NCBI RefSeq assembly: GCF_015840915.1
Contig: NZ_CP060398.1
Span: 2,418,001-2,482,000, forward strand
Direction: 5' to 3'
Length of the DNA: 64,000 bases
Source of the DNA: Synechococcus sp. CBW1002
GTDB lineage: Bacteria; Cyanobacteriota; Cyanobacteriia; PCC-6307; Cyanobiaceae
The notes under the pieces were generated by a model. The model saw only the letters and a program-made list of their open reading frames with translations, searched no databases and was not told where the DNA came from. Of this stretch, positions 1 through 8,793 are shown piece by piece. The position numbers were made by a program, and so were the translations under genes. How positions within the stretch are numbered: position 1 is the first letter of the stretch; every line of letters starts with the position of its first letter.

Positions 1-1
1 C

Positions 2-118
2 CAGATCGTGGAAAGCGGCACCCATGAGCACCTGATCGCCGCCGCCGGTGCCTACGCCGGCCTCTGGCGTGTCCAGGCCGGTCTCCTGCCGGACGAGCCC
101 CTGCGGTTCGATGCCTGA
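2..118 (+). CDS. C-terminal end of an ABC exporter ATP-binding subunit (partial)
   Basis: Only the last 38 codons are inside the window, and the frame is open to the left edge. The residues read IVESGTHEHLIAAAGAYAGL. This is the usual end of the nucleotide-binding domain of HlyB/MsbA-type exporters, where V.SGTH..L....G.Y..L follows the H-loop. The substrate cannot be told from this fragment. It ends 15 bases before the next gene on the same strand, so co-transcription is plausible. Confidence 0.7.
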   Translation, partial: QIVESGTHEHLIAAAGAYAGLWRVQAGLLPDEPLRFDA

Positions 119-133
119 CATAAGTTTTCCAAC

Positions 134-1075
134 ATGAAGACATCTGCGGCGCAGCGCCGTCCCAAGAGAGGTCAGCGCGGGCCCGTCACTGTGGCCGTGG
201 TGCTGGGCCTCAGTGGCGGTCTGCTGCTCGCCGGTCCCCTGAGTCGCTGGCTGTCCATCGAGAATCACATCGAGGACAAGCGCATCACCAACCCCTTTGC
301 GGGCTGGGCCAATTTCGGTCATCAGGATGTGCTGTTGCTGGGTACGGATGTCGGTGGTGGCAACACCGACGTGATGGCGGTTCTGCGGGTGGAGAACGGT
401 GTGACCCGCATCATCCAGGTGCCACGTGACAGCTACATCGAGACGGTGGAGTACGGCGGCGTCAAGGCCAACGCCCTTTACAGCCTGGGGGGCGCCGATC
501 TGGTGAAACAGGAACTCTCCAGCCGCATGGGACGGCCGATCAGCCATCTGGTCAAGGTGAATCTCTCCTCGATCCGGCGCATGGCCGATGTGCTCGGCGG
601 CATCGAAGTGGACGTGCCCAAGAGGCTGTACTACGTGGACAACAGCCAGGGGCTTCATATCGACCTCCAGCCCGGCCTGCAGACCCTCAAGGGTCGGGAC
701 CTGGAGGGATTCCTGCGCTGGCGCCACGATGAGATGGGCGACATCGGCCGGCTGGAGCGTCAGCAGCTGGCCCTCAAAGCCCTGTTCCGCAAGCTCACCC
801 GACCGGAGAACCTGGTGCGGCTGCCGGCCATCCTGGCTGCCGCCGGCAAGGATCTCCATACCGATCTGGGGCCCATGGAGATGGGTGGACTGATCACGGC
901 GATGGGCATGACCAGCCTGGAAACCGAACGGCTGGACGGCCGCCCCTTCTACCGGGACGGCATCAGCTACTGGGATGCCACCTGGCCGCAGGCCGAGCCC
1001 GGCGCCGAGGGAAGCAAGGCCGCTGACAATGGCGAGACCAATCCGCAGGACGATCGCTACCGCTTCCTGTTCTGA
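134..1075 (+). CDS. LCP (LytR-CpsA-Psr) family cell-envelope protein
   Basis: This 313-residue protein has a short basic N-terminus, one membrane anchor at about residues 19-36, and an extracytoplasmic LCP domain. Family signatures visible are VLLLGTDVGGGNTDVM near residue 65, the VPRDSY segment near 98, the D-V-P region after LGGIEVD, and the R-W-R-H-D and RLERQQ segments used in pyrophosphate binding. LCP enzymes attach undecaprenyl-linked glycopolymers to peptidoglycan or other envelope acceptors; the acceptor in cyanobacteria is not established. The ATG at 134 is used because it begins the basic region just before the anchor. Confidence 0.85.
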   Translation: MKTSAAQRRPKRGQRGPVTVAVVLGLSGGLLLAGPLSRWLSIENHIEDKRITNPFAGWANFGHQDVLLLGTDVGGGNTDVMAVLRVENGVTRIIQVPRDSYIETVEYGGVKANALYSLGGADLVKQELSSRMGRPISHLVKVNLSSIRRMADVLGGIEVDVPKRLYYVDNSQGLHIDLQPGLQTLKGRDLEGFLRWRHDEMGDIGRLERQQLALKALFRKLTRPENLVRLPAILAAAGKDLHTDLGPMEMGGLITAMGMTSLETERLDGRPFYRDGISYWDATWPQAEPGAEGSKAADNGETNPQDDRYRFLF

Positions 1076-1152
1076 GACCTGACCACTTCTGAGGCCTGAG
1101 CGCGGGCCATAGGCTGAGCCGGTCATCCCTGCTGCGGCAGCTGCGCGCCCCC

Positions 1153-2154
1153 GTGTCTTCCCCGCTGCTGCACAACAGCCTCAAGCTGGGGATCTCGGCC
1201 ACGATCACCGCTGCCGCAGCCCTGTGGTGGGAGCGGATCGAGTTCGTCTGGTATCCGCTGATGGCGGTGATCGTCGTGGTCGACGACAACGACGACCAGA
1301 CCGTGAACGCGGCCACGTCCCGCATTCTCGGCACCGTCACCGGAGGGCTGATCACCTTTCTGGTGCACACGATCCTGTCGGGCTGGATCGGGGTGCTGGT
1401 GTCGCTGCTGCTGATGGTGCCGGTGCTGCGGATGCTGGGCTGGCAGAGCTCCCTCGGCACTGCCGGCCTGGTGAGCGTGATGTTCCTGATGATTCCCGAC
1501 CACGTGCTCCTCAACTGGAACTACGTGTTCAACCGCGCCCTTGACACGGCCCTGGGCTGCGTGATTGCCATTCTGGTGGGATTGCTGTTCTGGCCCCGCC
1601 AGGGCCTCAGGGAACTGCAGGAGATCGAAGACAGGCTCTGGGAGCAGTTGAGGTGCCAGCTGGAGGAGCATCGCCGCTGGCTGATCGAGCTCGCCCCAGC
1701 GCCACCGCCCCTGCCGCCGGCCGACTTCACCGAGACCTGGCTGCGCATGAGTCAGCTCACCCAGGAGCAGATGCGCGGTCCCCGGCGTCGCTGGCTGCTG
1801 CGCCGGCGCTGGCGCCAACGGCTCAACCTCTGGCAGACCCTCGGCCACCACTGGGTTCAGTGGGAGCGTCTGCTCTCCAACCTGCCGCCAGCAACGCCGC
1901 CTCCCGAGACGGACCCGGCCATCACAGGCCCCTATCCCCTGCGCCAGGTGCTGGCCGACCTGGCCGCCGCCCTGGAGGGGAGCAGGGCGCACCCTGTGCC
2001 CCCCCGCCCCGAGCTCTGGCAGGAGGCGGCCCTGCGCGACGGGCGGCCCCTGCTGCAGTTGCTGGCCCTGGCGGAAGAACAGCAACGACTGCTCTCCACC
2101 GTTGAGACCCTGGCGCGGCTGCGCCGGCTCGACCCCCCCACCGTTCCATGCTGA
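1153..2154 (+). CDS. FUSC-like membrane protein (first of a pair)
   Basis: This 333-residue protein starts at a GTG. Its N-terminal half holds about six closely packed hydrophobic segments between residues 10 and 150. The C-terminal half is soluble and rich in Arg, Leu and Pro. The layout, with a conserved D-D-N-D pair after the second segment and an F-W-P motif closing the membrane part, resembles the aromatic-acid exporter/FUSC superfamily. The downstream gene has the same design and overlaps this one by 7 bp. The two probably form a heteromeric inner-membrane component working with the porin and TolC genes that follow. The transported compound is unknown. Confidence 0.6.
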   Translation: MSSPLLHNSLKLGISATITAAAALWWERIEFVWYPLMAVIVVVDDNDDQTVNAATSRILGTVTGGLITFLVHTILSGWIGVLVSLLLMVPVLRMLGWQSSLGTAGLVSVMFLMIPDHVLLNWNYVFNRALDTALGCVIAILVGLLFWPRQGLRELQEIEDRLWEQLRCQLEEHRRWLIELAPAPPPLPPADFTETWLRMSQLTQEQMRGPRRRWLLRRRWRQRLNLWQTLGHHWVQWERLLSNLPPATPPPETDPAITGPYPLRQVLADLAAALEGSRAHPVPPRPELWQEAALRDGRPLLQLLALAEEQQRLLSTVETLARLRRLDPPTVPC

Positions 2155-3242
2155 TCCGCCGCGACGAGCTGCGTCTGGTGGTGACCACCGGGCTGACCAA
2201 CGCCCTCGGACTTCTGGCACCCCTGGGCTTCGGGTTCTACGCCACCCTGGCGGTGCTGGCGGTGGGCACCGGCACCTATGGCAACTCCCTGCGGCTCGGC
2301 CGCCAGCGGCTGCTCGGCACCCTGCTGGGAGCGGCCTTGCTGGTGGTGACCAAGGAGTGCCTCCGGGAGCTGCCCCTCGCTCTCGCCCTCGGCCTGGCCC
2401 TGGGCCTGTTGCGCGCCCTGGGGGAGTGGCTGGGGCTGCGGGTGGGCTACAAGGTAGGCGGCCTGGTGCTGGTGATGGGCTGGCTGGTCCACGGCGATGA
2501 TCTCGACTGGTGGATCCCGCTGCGGCTGTTCTGGACCTGTGTCGGCATCCTCATGGCCCTGCTGAGCCTGCGGTTGTTCTGGCCCAGCCAGGCGGTGACG
2601 CAGACCCGCAGTCAGTGGAACGTCCTGCTGGGATCTCTGGCGGAGGGTCTGGAGGCGGCGGCTGCACAGCTGTATCTGAGCGGGGCCACGGCGAAGCAAG
2701 GCCACGCCGCGAAGCCAACCAGCGCAGCCACACCCACCACCCAAGCCGATCCACAGCATCGACGCACGGTGGAGCTGCGCCGCCAGCTGGGGCTGCTGCG
2801 CCGCGGCCGCCCCATGGTGGAGGCCGAGCTGGGCGACCATCCCAGCCGCCATCCCCTGCTGCGGGGGTTCTCCCTGCTGGAGGACGCCTGCTCCAGCCTG
2901 ATCGGCGCCCTCGACACCCTTGAGCGCCAGCCCCCTCCCCTTGGCCAGGTGGCCTCCCTGGCGGCCCTGCGCCTGGCGGAGGCGGAACTGCTCGAGGCCG
3001 CCGCCGCCCAGCTGGGGCAATGGTGCCGGATCGTGCTCCAGCCGGGGGAATCGCTCAAGCCCCCGCCTCCCTTCCAGGCTCCGGCCAGCTGGAGCGTGGC
3101 CGATCACTGGCTGCGCGATCCCAGCTTCGCCGCCATGGATCTGGGCCGGCTGCAGCGGATCGCCCGGCGGCTGATGGCCTGCCAGCAGGTGCTCTCCTGC
3201 CTGCTGCACTGCGAATCCCGCTGGCGGCAGCTGGTGCCATGA
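2148..3242 (+). CDS. FUSC-like membrane protein (second of a pair)
   Basis: This 364-residue protein starts at ATG 2148, inside the end of the preceding gene. Like its neighbour it has a membrane-embedded N-terminal half (about residues 10-145, ending in a L-F-W-P motif) followed by a long cytoplasmic C-terminal half with predicted helices. It is best read as the partner of the preceding FUSC-like protein. Its stop overlaps the start of the porin gene (ATGA at 3239-3242), which suggests translational coupling in one operon. Confidence 0.6.
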   Translation: MLIRRDELRLVVTTGLTNALGLLAPLGFGFYATLAVLAVGTGTYGNSLRLGRQRLLGTLLGAALLVVTKECLRELPLALALGLALGLLRALGEWLGLRVGYKVGGLVLVMGWLVHGDDLDWWIPLRLFWTCVGILMALLSLRLFWPSQAVTQTRSQWNVLLGSLAEGLEAAAAQLYLSGATAKQGHAAKPTSAATPTTQADPQHRRTVELRRQLGLLRRGRPMVEAELGDHPSRHPLLRGFSLLEDACSSLIGALDTLERQPPPLGQVASLAALRLAEAELLEAAAAQLGQWCRIVLQPGESLKPPPPFQAPASWSVADHWLRDPSFAAMDLGRLQRIARRLMACQQVLSCLLHCESRWRQLVP

Positions 3243-4498
3243 AGCGAGTCCGCCCCTGGGGAGCCCTGGGCGCGGCGATGGCGCTGCTGATGGCGCCGAC
3301 CCTGGCGGAACCGTTGCCCGAAGCTCATGATCCTGCGGCCCCCAGTCCTGGATCCACGGAAGCCACGCCTGAACCAACGGGCTGGGGCAGCCTGCAGGAG
3401 TGGCTGGGGCTGCCGGAATGGCTGCAGCTGCAGCTGGAGATCCAGGCCGAACCCATGGCTAATCCCGTCGGGGGCAAGGCCTCCCGGGCCAGCTGGATCC
3501 AGCAATCCACCCTGCAGATCGTCATCCTTCCCTGGCGGCAGTCCGGCTCCGAGGCGAGCCGCTGGTCGATGCGGACAGATCTGACCTTCATCAACTGTAA
3601 CCCCAACTACGCCGAATCCATCGGCGCGGTGATTCCCCTGCAGCAGCTCGCCGATCCGCCGGGGTTCTGGCTCAGCGCCGCCGAGATCCGGCGCGAGACC
3701 CTCCCAGGCTCCTGGGGCCTGCGGGCCGGCCTGCTCTCGCTCGATCCAGAGTTCTTCACCGCACCGCTGGCCAGCTACTACGTCCATGGGGCCCTGAACA
3801 CGGCCCCCGGTCTCGGCACCGCCGACTTCCCCGTGGCCCCCCTGCATGCCCCGGGCGCCGTGCTGAGCCTCCGCCCCTCCGAGGAGCTGCGACTGGACGT
3901 GGCCGGCTTCGATCTGACAGCCATGGCCGCCCAGGTGCGTCGGTTCGGGATCGAAGGATCCATGGCAGGGCCGGGGGGCTGGCTGCAGATGGTGCAGCTG
4001 GAACTCACGCCCGACTGGCTGCAGCCAAGCAGCCAGCCCCCATCGGTGCCCCCATCCGCGCCGCTGCAGCTGCCGCCGGGGTCACTGCAACTGGGCGGCT
4101 ACCTCGGCAGCGGCCCCAACCGCGGCCTCTACAGCAGCCTCAGCCTGCCGGTGGGCAGCGGGCCCGGCAGCGATCGACGGCTCTGGTTCGCGGCCACCCT
4201 CGGTCTGGATCCGGCCTTCAATTCCATCCGCACCAACCTCAGCACCGGCGTGGTGGTGCTGGGCCCCTCCCCGGGGCGCCCCCGGGATCTGCTGGCCCTG
4301 GGGATGGCCCGCACCGGCTTCAGCCCCGGACTCCAGCCGCCGCTGGGCCAGGAGGGGGTGGTGGAGCTGGGCTATCAGCTTCGCCTGAATGACAACCTCA
4401 ATCTCCAGCCCACCCTGCAGTGGATCGTCAATCCGGGCGCTCGCGGGGCCTGGCCAGGCATCCTCTCCAGCGGCCTGCAGGTCACCCTGACCTTCTGA
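3239..4498 (+). CDS. OprB-like outer-membrane porin
   Basis: The 419-residue product begins with an apparent signal peptide (basic MKRVR, hydrophobic core, cleavage near LAEP). The remainder is beta-rich with many aromatic-ended strands. The last part, with N-L-N-L-Q-P-T-L-Q followed by an N-P-G element and a final strand ending in T-L-T-F, is characteristic of carbohydrate-selective OprB family barrels. Unlike major cyanobacterial porins it lacks an evident N-terminal SLH domain. The start overlaps the upstream stop (ATGA), and the gene sits between two FUSC-like genes and a TolC gene, so it may belong to the same export or uptake unit. Confidence 0.65.
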   Translation: MKRVRPWGALGAAMALLMAPTLAEPLPEAHDPAAPSPGSTEATPEPTGWGSLQEWLGLPEWLQLQLEIQAEPMANPVGGKASRASWIQQSTLQIVILPWRQSGSEASRWSMRTDLTFINCNPNYAESIGAVIPLQQLADPPGFWLSAAEIRRETLPGSWGLRAGLLSLDPEFFTAPLASYYVHGALNTAPGLGTADFPVAPLHAPGAVLSLRPSEELRLDVAGFDLTAMAAQVRRFGIEGSMAGPGGWLQMVQLELTPDWLQPSSQPPSVPPSAPLQLPPGSLQLGGYLGSGPNRGLYSSLSLPVGSGPGSDRRLWFAATLGLDPAFNSIRTNLSTGVVVLGPSPGRPRDLLALGMARTGFSPGLQPPLGQEGVVELGYQLRLNDNLNLQPTLQWIVNPGARGAWPGILSSGLQVTLTF

Positions 4499-4507
4499 GC
4501 CGGGTCC

Positions 4508-4591
4508 ACCAGATTGGCTGCCATCAGACTTGCATCCATCAGGCTTGCAGCGTTCAGACTGACGCCGATGAGACTGGCGCCGATCAGACGG
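4508..4591 (+). repeat. 15-bp tandem repeat, about 5.6 units
   Basis: Five full units and a partial one run in phase, for example ATCAGACTTGCATCC, ATCAGGCTTGCAGCG, TTCAGACTGACGCCG and ATGAGACTGGCGCCG. On the plus strand they encode repeats of the form (I/F/M)RLAX. On the minus strand they read as A(S/N)L-type pentapeptide repeats. The array lies between the porin stop and the TolC signal peptide. Confidence 0.75.
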
Positions 4592-4606
4592 GACGAATCG
4601 GAGCGG

Positions 4607-6466
4607 ATGGGCAGGAGCCGAGGTGGCCGGCAGGGCAACCGCAACCTGAACCACGTGCCGCTGCTCGGCCTGCTGCTGCTGCCGGCGATGGCCGTGGGGC
4701 CGGGCCAGCCGGGGCTGCTCGCCCCCAGCCAGGCCCAGGCCAACCGGTCGACGTCGCTGCCCGAGGGGTCCACCGAGCCGCTGGAGCGCAGCTGGCGGGA
4801 ACTCGACCAGCAGCTCCGCACCCTCGATACCTTGCTGCCGCAAGAGCAAGAGGCACCATCCGCCGCAGATAACGCCACCCCGCCCCTGCCGCAGACCCTG
4901 CTGGCACCCAACCGCGAGGCCTCCGGGCCCCTGCCGGCGGAACTGGACGTGCCCGCGCCCCTGAGCCTGCCCACGGCTGAGCAGCTGGGGCGGGGTTCGA
5001 TCCAGGGCCTGAGCCTGGAGCAGGCCCTGGCGATGGCCTTTCGGGGCAGCGCCGAACTGCAGGGCCAGCGCGAGCAGGTGGCAGCGGCCCTGGCGGAGCT
5101 GCAGGCGGCCCTGGGCACCTACTGGCCCCGGATCAGTGCGGTGGCCAGCGGCGGCAGCAGCCAGAGCGGGACCAGCTTCTATTCCCCCGTGGGCAACACC
5201 AGGCTGGGTTTCGGGCCGCAGTTCTCGACCAATGGTCTGGCCACGGCGACGGGCCAGCCGACCGGCGGTGCCCTGACGGTGCCCACCGGCGGCGGCGCCT
5301 ACCTGAATGAATCTGTGAACAGCGTTCAGGCAGGCCTGGAACTGCAGTACGCGCTGCTCGATTTCGCCCGCACGCCGCAGGTGAGAGCCGCCCGGGCCCG
5401 CCTGCAGCAGAGCCGCCAGGCTTACGCGAACGACCTGCGCCGGTTGCAGCTGCAGGTGAGTGAGGCCTACTACCAGCTGCAGCAGGCCGACCAGCTGGTG
5501 CGCATCCGCGACGCCACGGTGCGCAACGACCTGGTGATCCTTCAGGACGCCCTTGATCTCAAGCAGGCGGGCCTGGTGCCGCGGCTGGATGTGTTGCGCC
5601 GCCGCGCCATCGAGGCCAGCGACCAGGAGCTGCTGATCCAGGCGTTGGCCGACCGGGCCGTGGCCCGGCGCCAGCTCGGCGTGGTGCTCAACCTGCCGCC
5701 GGAGGTGACCCCCAGCGCTTCCGATCCGATCCAGGTGCAACCCCGCTGGCCCCTCGACCTGGAGGCCAGCCTGCTGGCCGCGTACCGCGACAACCCGGAA
5801 CTGGAGGCGGTGCTGGCCACCCGCGAGGCCCTGGCCCGGGAGAAGGACGCGGCCGCCGCCGCCCTGCTGCCGACCCTCTCGCTGTTCGCCGCCGCCGGCG
5901 GCTACGGCGCCAACACCAATCAGTTCGACATCAGCGTCAGTGGCGGCGGCTGCTGCGGTGGCACGGTCATCCCCGTGCTGAACACCAACGGCTACGACTG
6001 GTCGATCGGACTCACCCTGCGCTGGCTGCTCTTTGATGGCGGCACCACCGCCGCGCGGGTGCGGAGCCTGGCCCGCCGGGAAGCCGCCGCGGCCCAGCAG
6101 TTCGCCGCCCGCCGCAATGACATCCGCCTGCGGCTGGAGCAGGCCTTCTTCAACCACGAGGCCAGCCTCGCCAAGCTGAGCTCCGCCCGCCGCGGCGTGG
6201 CGGCCGCCATGGAGGCCTTCCGCGATGTGCGGTTGCGCTACCGCACCGGCCTCTCCAACGAGGTGGATCTGTCGATCACCCAGGAGCGACTGATCAACAG
6301 CCTGGTGCAGCGGCTCAATGCCACCGTGAACGTGAACCTCACCTACGCCAGGCTGCTGCGGGAACTGCTGCCGGTCTCCCGTGATCCCGAGGCGCCCTAT
6401 GCCCCTGAGCTGCAGCTCACTGAGCTGCACCTGAGCGAGCAGCGACCCTCGCCCCCCGGGCCCTGA
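4607..6466 (+). CDS. TolC-family outer-membrane efflux channel
   Basis: The product has a signal peptide ending near SQAQA, a low-complexity linker, and two related helical/beta segments typical of OEP/TolC proteins. These include A-L-A-M-A-F-R-G-S-A-E-L, L-D-F-A-R-T-P-Q-V near residue 260, and L-F-D-G-G-T-T-A-A-R in the second half. The frame is open upstream to a TTG at 4514, but that stretch is tandem repeat; ATG 4607 (or ATG 4568) gives a normal signal peptide, so 4607 is chosen. TolC proteins form the trans-periplasmic exit duct for ABC, RND or FUSC-type pumps. The local partners are the FUSC-like pair upstream. Confidence 0.85.
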   Translation: MGRSRGGRQGNRNLNHVPLLGLLLLPAMAVGPGQPGLLAPSQAQANRSTSLPEGSTEPLERSWRELDQQLRTLDTLLPQEQEAPSAADNATPPLPQTLLAPNREASGPLPAELDVPAPLSLPTAEQLGRGSIQGLSLEQALAMAFRGSAELQGQREQVAAALAELQAALGTYWPRISAVASGGSSQSGTSFYSPVGNTRLGFGPQFSTNGLATATGQPTGGALTVPTGGGAYLNESVNSVQAGLELQYALLDFARTPQVRAARARLQQSRQAYANDLRRLQLQVSEAYYQLQQADQLVRIRDATVRNDLVILQDALDLKQAGLVPRLDVLRRRAIEASDQELLIQALADRAVARRQLGVVLNLPPEVTPSASDPIQVQPRWPLDLEASLLAAYRDNPELEAVLATREALAREKDAAAAALLPTLSLFAAAGGYGANTNQFDISVSGGGCCGGTVIPVLNTNGYDWSIGLTLRWLLFDGGTTAARVRSLARREAAAAQQFAARRNDIRLRLEQAFFNHEASLAKLSSARRGVAAAMEAFRDVRLRYRTGLSNEVDLSITQERLINSLVQRLNATVNVNLTYARLLRELLPVSRDPEAPYAPELQLTELHLSEQRPSPPGP

Positions 6467-6477
6467 CCGGAGCCGCC

Positions 6478-7191
6478 ATGCCCTTCACCCACGAGCAGAT
6501 CCAGAGGCTGCGGCACCGCCATCGGGGCTACATCCTCACCCTTGCCACCGAAGTGCTGCTGATTCTGCTGCTGCCGCTCTGTCAGTCGCAGGTCTGGCTG
6601 CTCTCGCTGCTGCTGATCAGCCTGGCGGTGGTGCTGATCACGACGGTGACGCGGTATTCGCCCCTGGTCAGCACGCGGCCGCTGGTCTATGGGCTCGGCG
6701 GCCTGGCGATCGCTCTGGAGGGGGTGTGGCATCTGGCCCTGGCCTTCGATCCACCGCTGGGGCGCATCGTCACAGTGCCGCATGTGATCGCCTGGCTGCT
6801 GTTCTTTCTGCTGGCGCTGATGCGCAAGGTGAAGACCCTGGTGCGCGAGCCCTTCGTGACCCTGGCCGTGGTGATGGGAGCCACCTCCGGCTATCTGCTG
6901 GTCGGCATCGCCGGCGGCGTGATGCTGGTCGCCCTGAGGGTGCTGCATCCGGGCGCCTTCGCCATCTCCGCCCTGCCGGTGCTGAACCAGCACAACGCCG
7001 ACGCTGTGGCGATGGCACCGGCCCTGATGGCGGCCGCCTTCGAGATCCTCACCACTGTGGGATCGGGTGTGCTCCGCAGCGCCAGCGTGACCGGGCAGGT
7101 GATCACCGTGGTGATCACCATCGCGGGCCAGCTCTACATCGCCATCCTGATCGCCCTGATCCTGGGCCGCTTCCACAGACGGCCAGGCTGA
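6478..7191 (+). CDS. Two-TM ion-channel-like membrane protein with atypical filter
   Basis: This 237-residue protein has about four hydrophobic helices in the N-terminal half. Its C-terminal pore-helix/TM module, with E-I-L-T-T-V-G-S-G followed by a GQLYIAILIALILG helix, matches the Ion_trans_2 layout of potassium channels. The usual TVGYG filter reads TVGSG here, so potassium selectivity is uncertain. It starts 11 bp after the TolC stop on the same strand and converges with the gene at 7206. It could be a channel homologue with changed selectivity or a non-conducting relative. Confidence 0.6.
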   Translation: MPFTHEQIQRLRHRHRGYILTLATEVLLILLLPLCQSQVWLLSLLLISLAVVLITTVTRYSPLVSTRPLVYGLGGLAIALEGVWHLALAFDPPLGRIVTVPHVIAWLLFFLLALMRKVKTLVREPFVTLAVVMGATSGYLLVGIAGGVMLVALRVLHPGAFAISALPVLNQHNADAVAMAPALMAAAFEILTTVGSGVLRSASVTGQVITVVITIAGQLYIAILIALILGRFHRRPG

Positions 7192-7205
7192 GTCACGGAC
7201 CTGGC

Positions 7206-7406
7206 TCAGTCCCGACCCGATCGGGATGACCACCAGCGCTCGATCCGGTACCCCAGGATCACCAGCAGCACCACCAGCCAGAACCAGAGTTCCGGCGGGT
7301 TGGCGTTGAAGAGCACCACCAGCAGCACCACCTCGCTGGTCAGCCAGGGCAGTTCCTGCTGGAGCAGCCCGTTGCGCAGAAGAGGGCGGCGGGGGGAGGG
7401 AGTCAT
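7206..7406 (-). CDS. Small membrane protein, unknown function
   Basis: This 66-residue protein carries one or two hydrophobic stretches (around residues 25-33 and 41-53) and an Arg-rich end. Its ATG overlaps the stop of the HlyD-like gene (ATGA at 7403-7406), so it is probably the last gene of that leftward operon. I do not recognise a family. Confidence 0.5.
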   Translation of the reverse strand: MTPSPRRPLLRNGLLQQELPWLTSEVVLLVVLFNANPPELWFWLVVLLVILGYRIERWWSSRSGRD

Positions 7407-8761
7407 GGCAGGGTGTCGGGCTGGCGCAGGAAGGGCAGGTTCCAGCGCCGGTCCATCCCCTGGCTGCGGTAGCCACCGGTGATCGAGCGCAGGCCGGGGA
7501 TCAGGTAGCTGATCGGTGATCGCCACTCCACGTAGGCGTGGCTGGCAATGGTGAGTCCGTCTCGCACCGGAAACACGCCACTGCCGCGCGAGAGGGTCCA
7601 GCGGTAGCCGTCGAGGCTGGTGGCATCGCGCTCCAGGGTGATCTCGGCCCGCATCACGGGTCCTTTGCTGACCAGCTCCTGGGCCAGCTGGGGGTTGCCG
7701 ATCGTGGTGGAGATGTCCTCCTCGGTGGCGGGCAGGGTGAGCACCTGGCTGACTTTGCCCACGATCCCGCCGAAGCGACCGCGCTGGTTCCAGAGGGGCA
7801 CCACCTCCACCGGCAGTCCTGGAGGGAGCCGCCGGGCATCGGCCGGTGCGAAGAAGGCCACGGCCCGCAGGGGGGCCTCGTGGGCGGTGGGGGCGGCGGC
7901 TCGCCCCAGGGTGCCCAGCCGCTGGCCGGTGCTCACGGTCTGGCCCTCGATCACCTGCAGATCCAGCAGCCTGCCGTCGCGCTGGGCCACCACCTTGCCG
8001 TCGAAGGCGATGCGGGCCTCGGTGACCCGCACCTGGCGCTTCAGATCGTCGATCTGGTAGCGACGCTGCAGTGCCTGGGTGTCGATCGTGAGCTTCACCT
8101 GCTCATAGCTGGTGAGCACCTCCTTCTCCTGGGTGCGGGTGGCATCGAGATTGACGCTGGTGGTGGTGAAGCCCTGTTCGGCACCCACCACCTCACTCGA
8201 GAGCGGCGCCACCACCTGCCGCTGGCTGAGCCAGCGCAGGTTGCGCAGCTTGTCGGCATAGGTGGCCTGCAGGGCCTCGAAGCGATCGCGGTCGTCGGCG
8301 AGCTTGGCCAGGGCCGTGTCGACACTGAGCCGCTCGGTGGCCAGCCGCAGCCGGTCCCGTTGATCGAGTTCACGGTTCTGCAGCTCGAGCTGGGCCAGGT
8401 TGCCCTTCTGCTGCTGCAGTTCCTTCTCCAGCACCGGCAGGTAGAGCTCCATCAGCACCTGGCCCCGGCTCACCCGATCCCCCACCTGCACGAAGACCTG
8501 CCGCACCTGGCCGCCAGAGCGGGCATTGAGCAGGCCGGCGTTGTTCGGATAGACGAGCACCCCCTGCCCCGTCACCTCGGTGGGCACCGGCCAGAACAGG
8601 GCCCAGCACCCCAGCGCGCCAGCCACGGCCGCCAGGCACACCCCCACCTGGTCGTGATCGCTCAGGCCCGCCCAGCGGTGGGGCAGCGAGCGCGCCCCCC
8701 GGCCGGCGGACGGCTCGGGGCCCGGCGGGGGCGCACCGGAGTCGGGGCTGGTGATCGTCAT
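7403..8761 (-). CDS. HlyD-like adaptor of the NHLM bacteriocin-export type
   Basis: This 452-residue membrane-fusion protein has a cytoplasmic Pro-rich N-terminus, one TM at about 45-62, a biotinyl/lipoyl-like half near residue 70-110, a long coiled coil (about 110-260), the second lipoyl half, and a beta-barrel. The end, Y-R-W-T followed by G-S-G and then a W-R-S-P-I-S-Y-L-I-P-G-L-R segment, is what I know from NHLM bacteriocin-system secretion proteins of cyanobacteria. Those work with peptidase-ABC transporters to export Nif11/nitrile-hydratase-leader peptides. No such ABC gene or precursor peptide is visible next to it. ATG 8761 is chosen because longer starts run into the upstream oxidoreductase gene. 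Confidence 0.65.
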   Translation of the reverse strand: MTITSPDSGAPPPGPEPSAGRGARSLPHRWAGLSDHDQVGVCLAAVAGALGCWALFWPVPTEVTGQGVLVYPNNAGLLNARSGGQVRQVFVQVGDRVSRGQVLMELYLPVLEKELQQQKGNLAQLELQNRELDQRDRLRLATERLSVDTALAKLADDRDRFEALQATYADKLRNLRWLSQRQVVAPLSSEVVGAEQGFTTTSVNLDATRTQEKEVLTSYEQVKLTIDTQALQRRYQIDDLKRQVRVTEARIAFDGKVVAQRDGRLLDLQVIEGQTVSTGQRLGTLGRAAAPTAHEAPLRAVAFFAPADARRLPPGLPVEVVPLWNQRGRFGGIVGKVSQVLTLPATEEDISTTIGNPQLAQELVSKGPVMRAEITLERDATSLDGYRWTLSRGSGVFPVRDGLTIASHAYVEWRSPISYLIPGLRSITGGYRSQGMDRRWNLPFLRQPDTLP

Positions 8762-8793
8762 GGCGGCCAGCTTGCTGGATCCGGGCAGCTCTG

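Noticed and set aside
4082-6430. A 782-codon minus-strand frame
   Set aside because: It is antisense to the TolC and porin genes, with Gln/His/Gly-rich shadow composition typical of GC-rich DNA.
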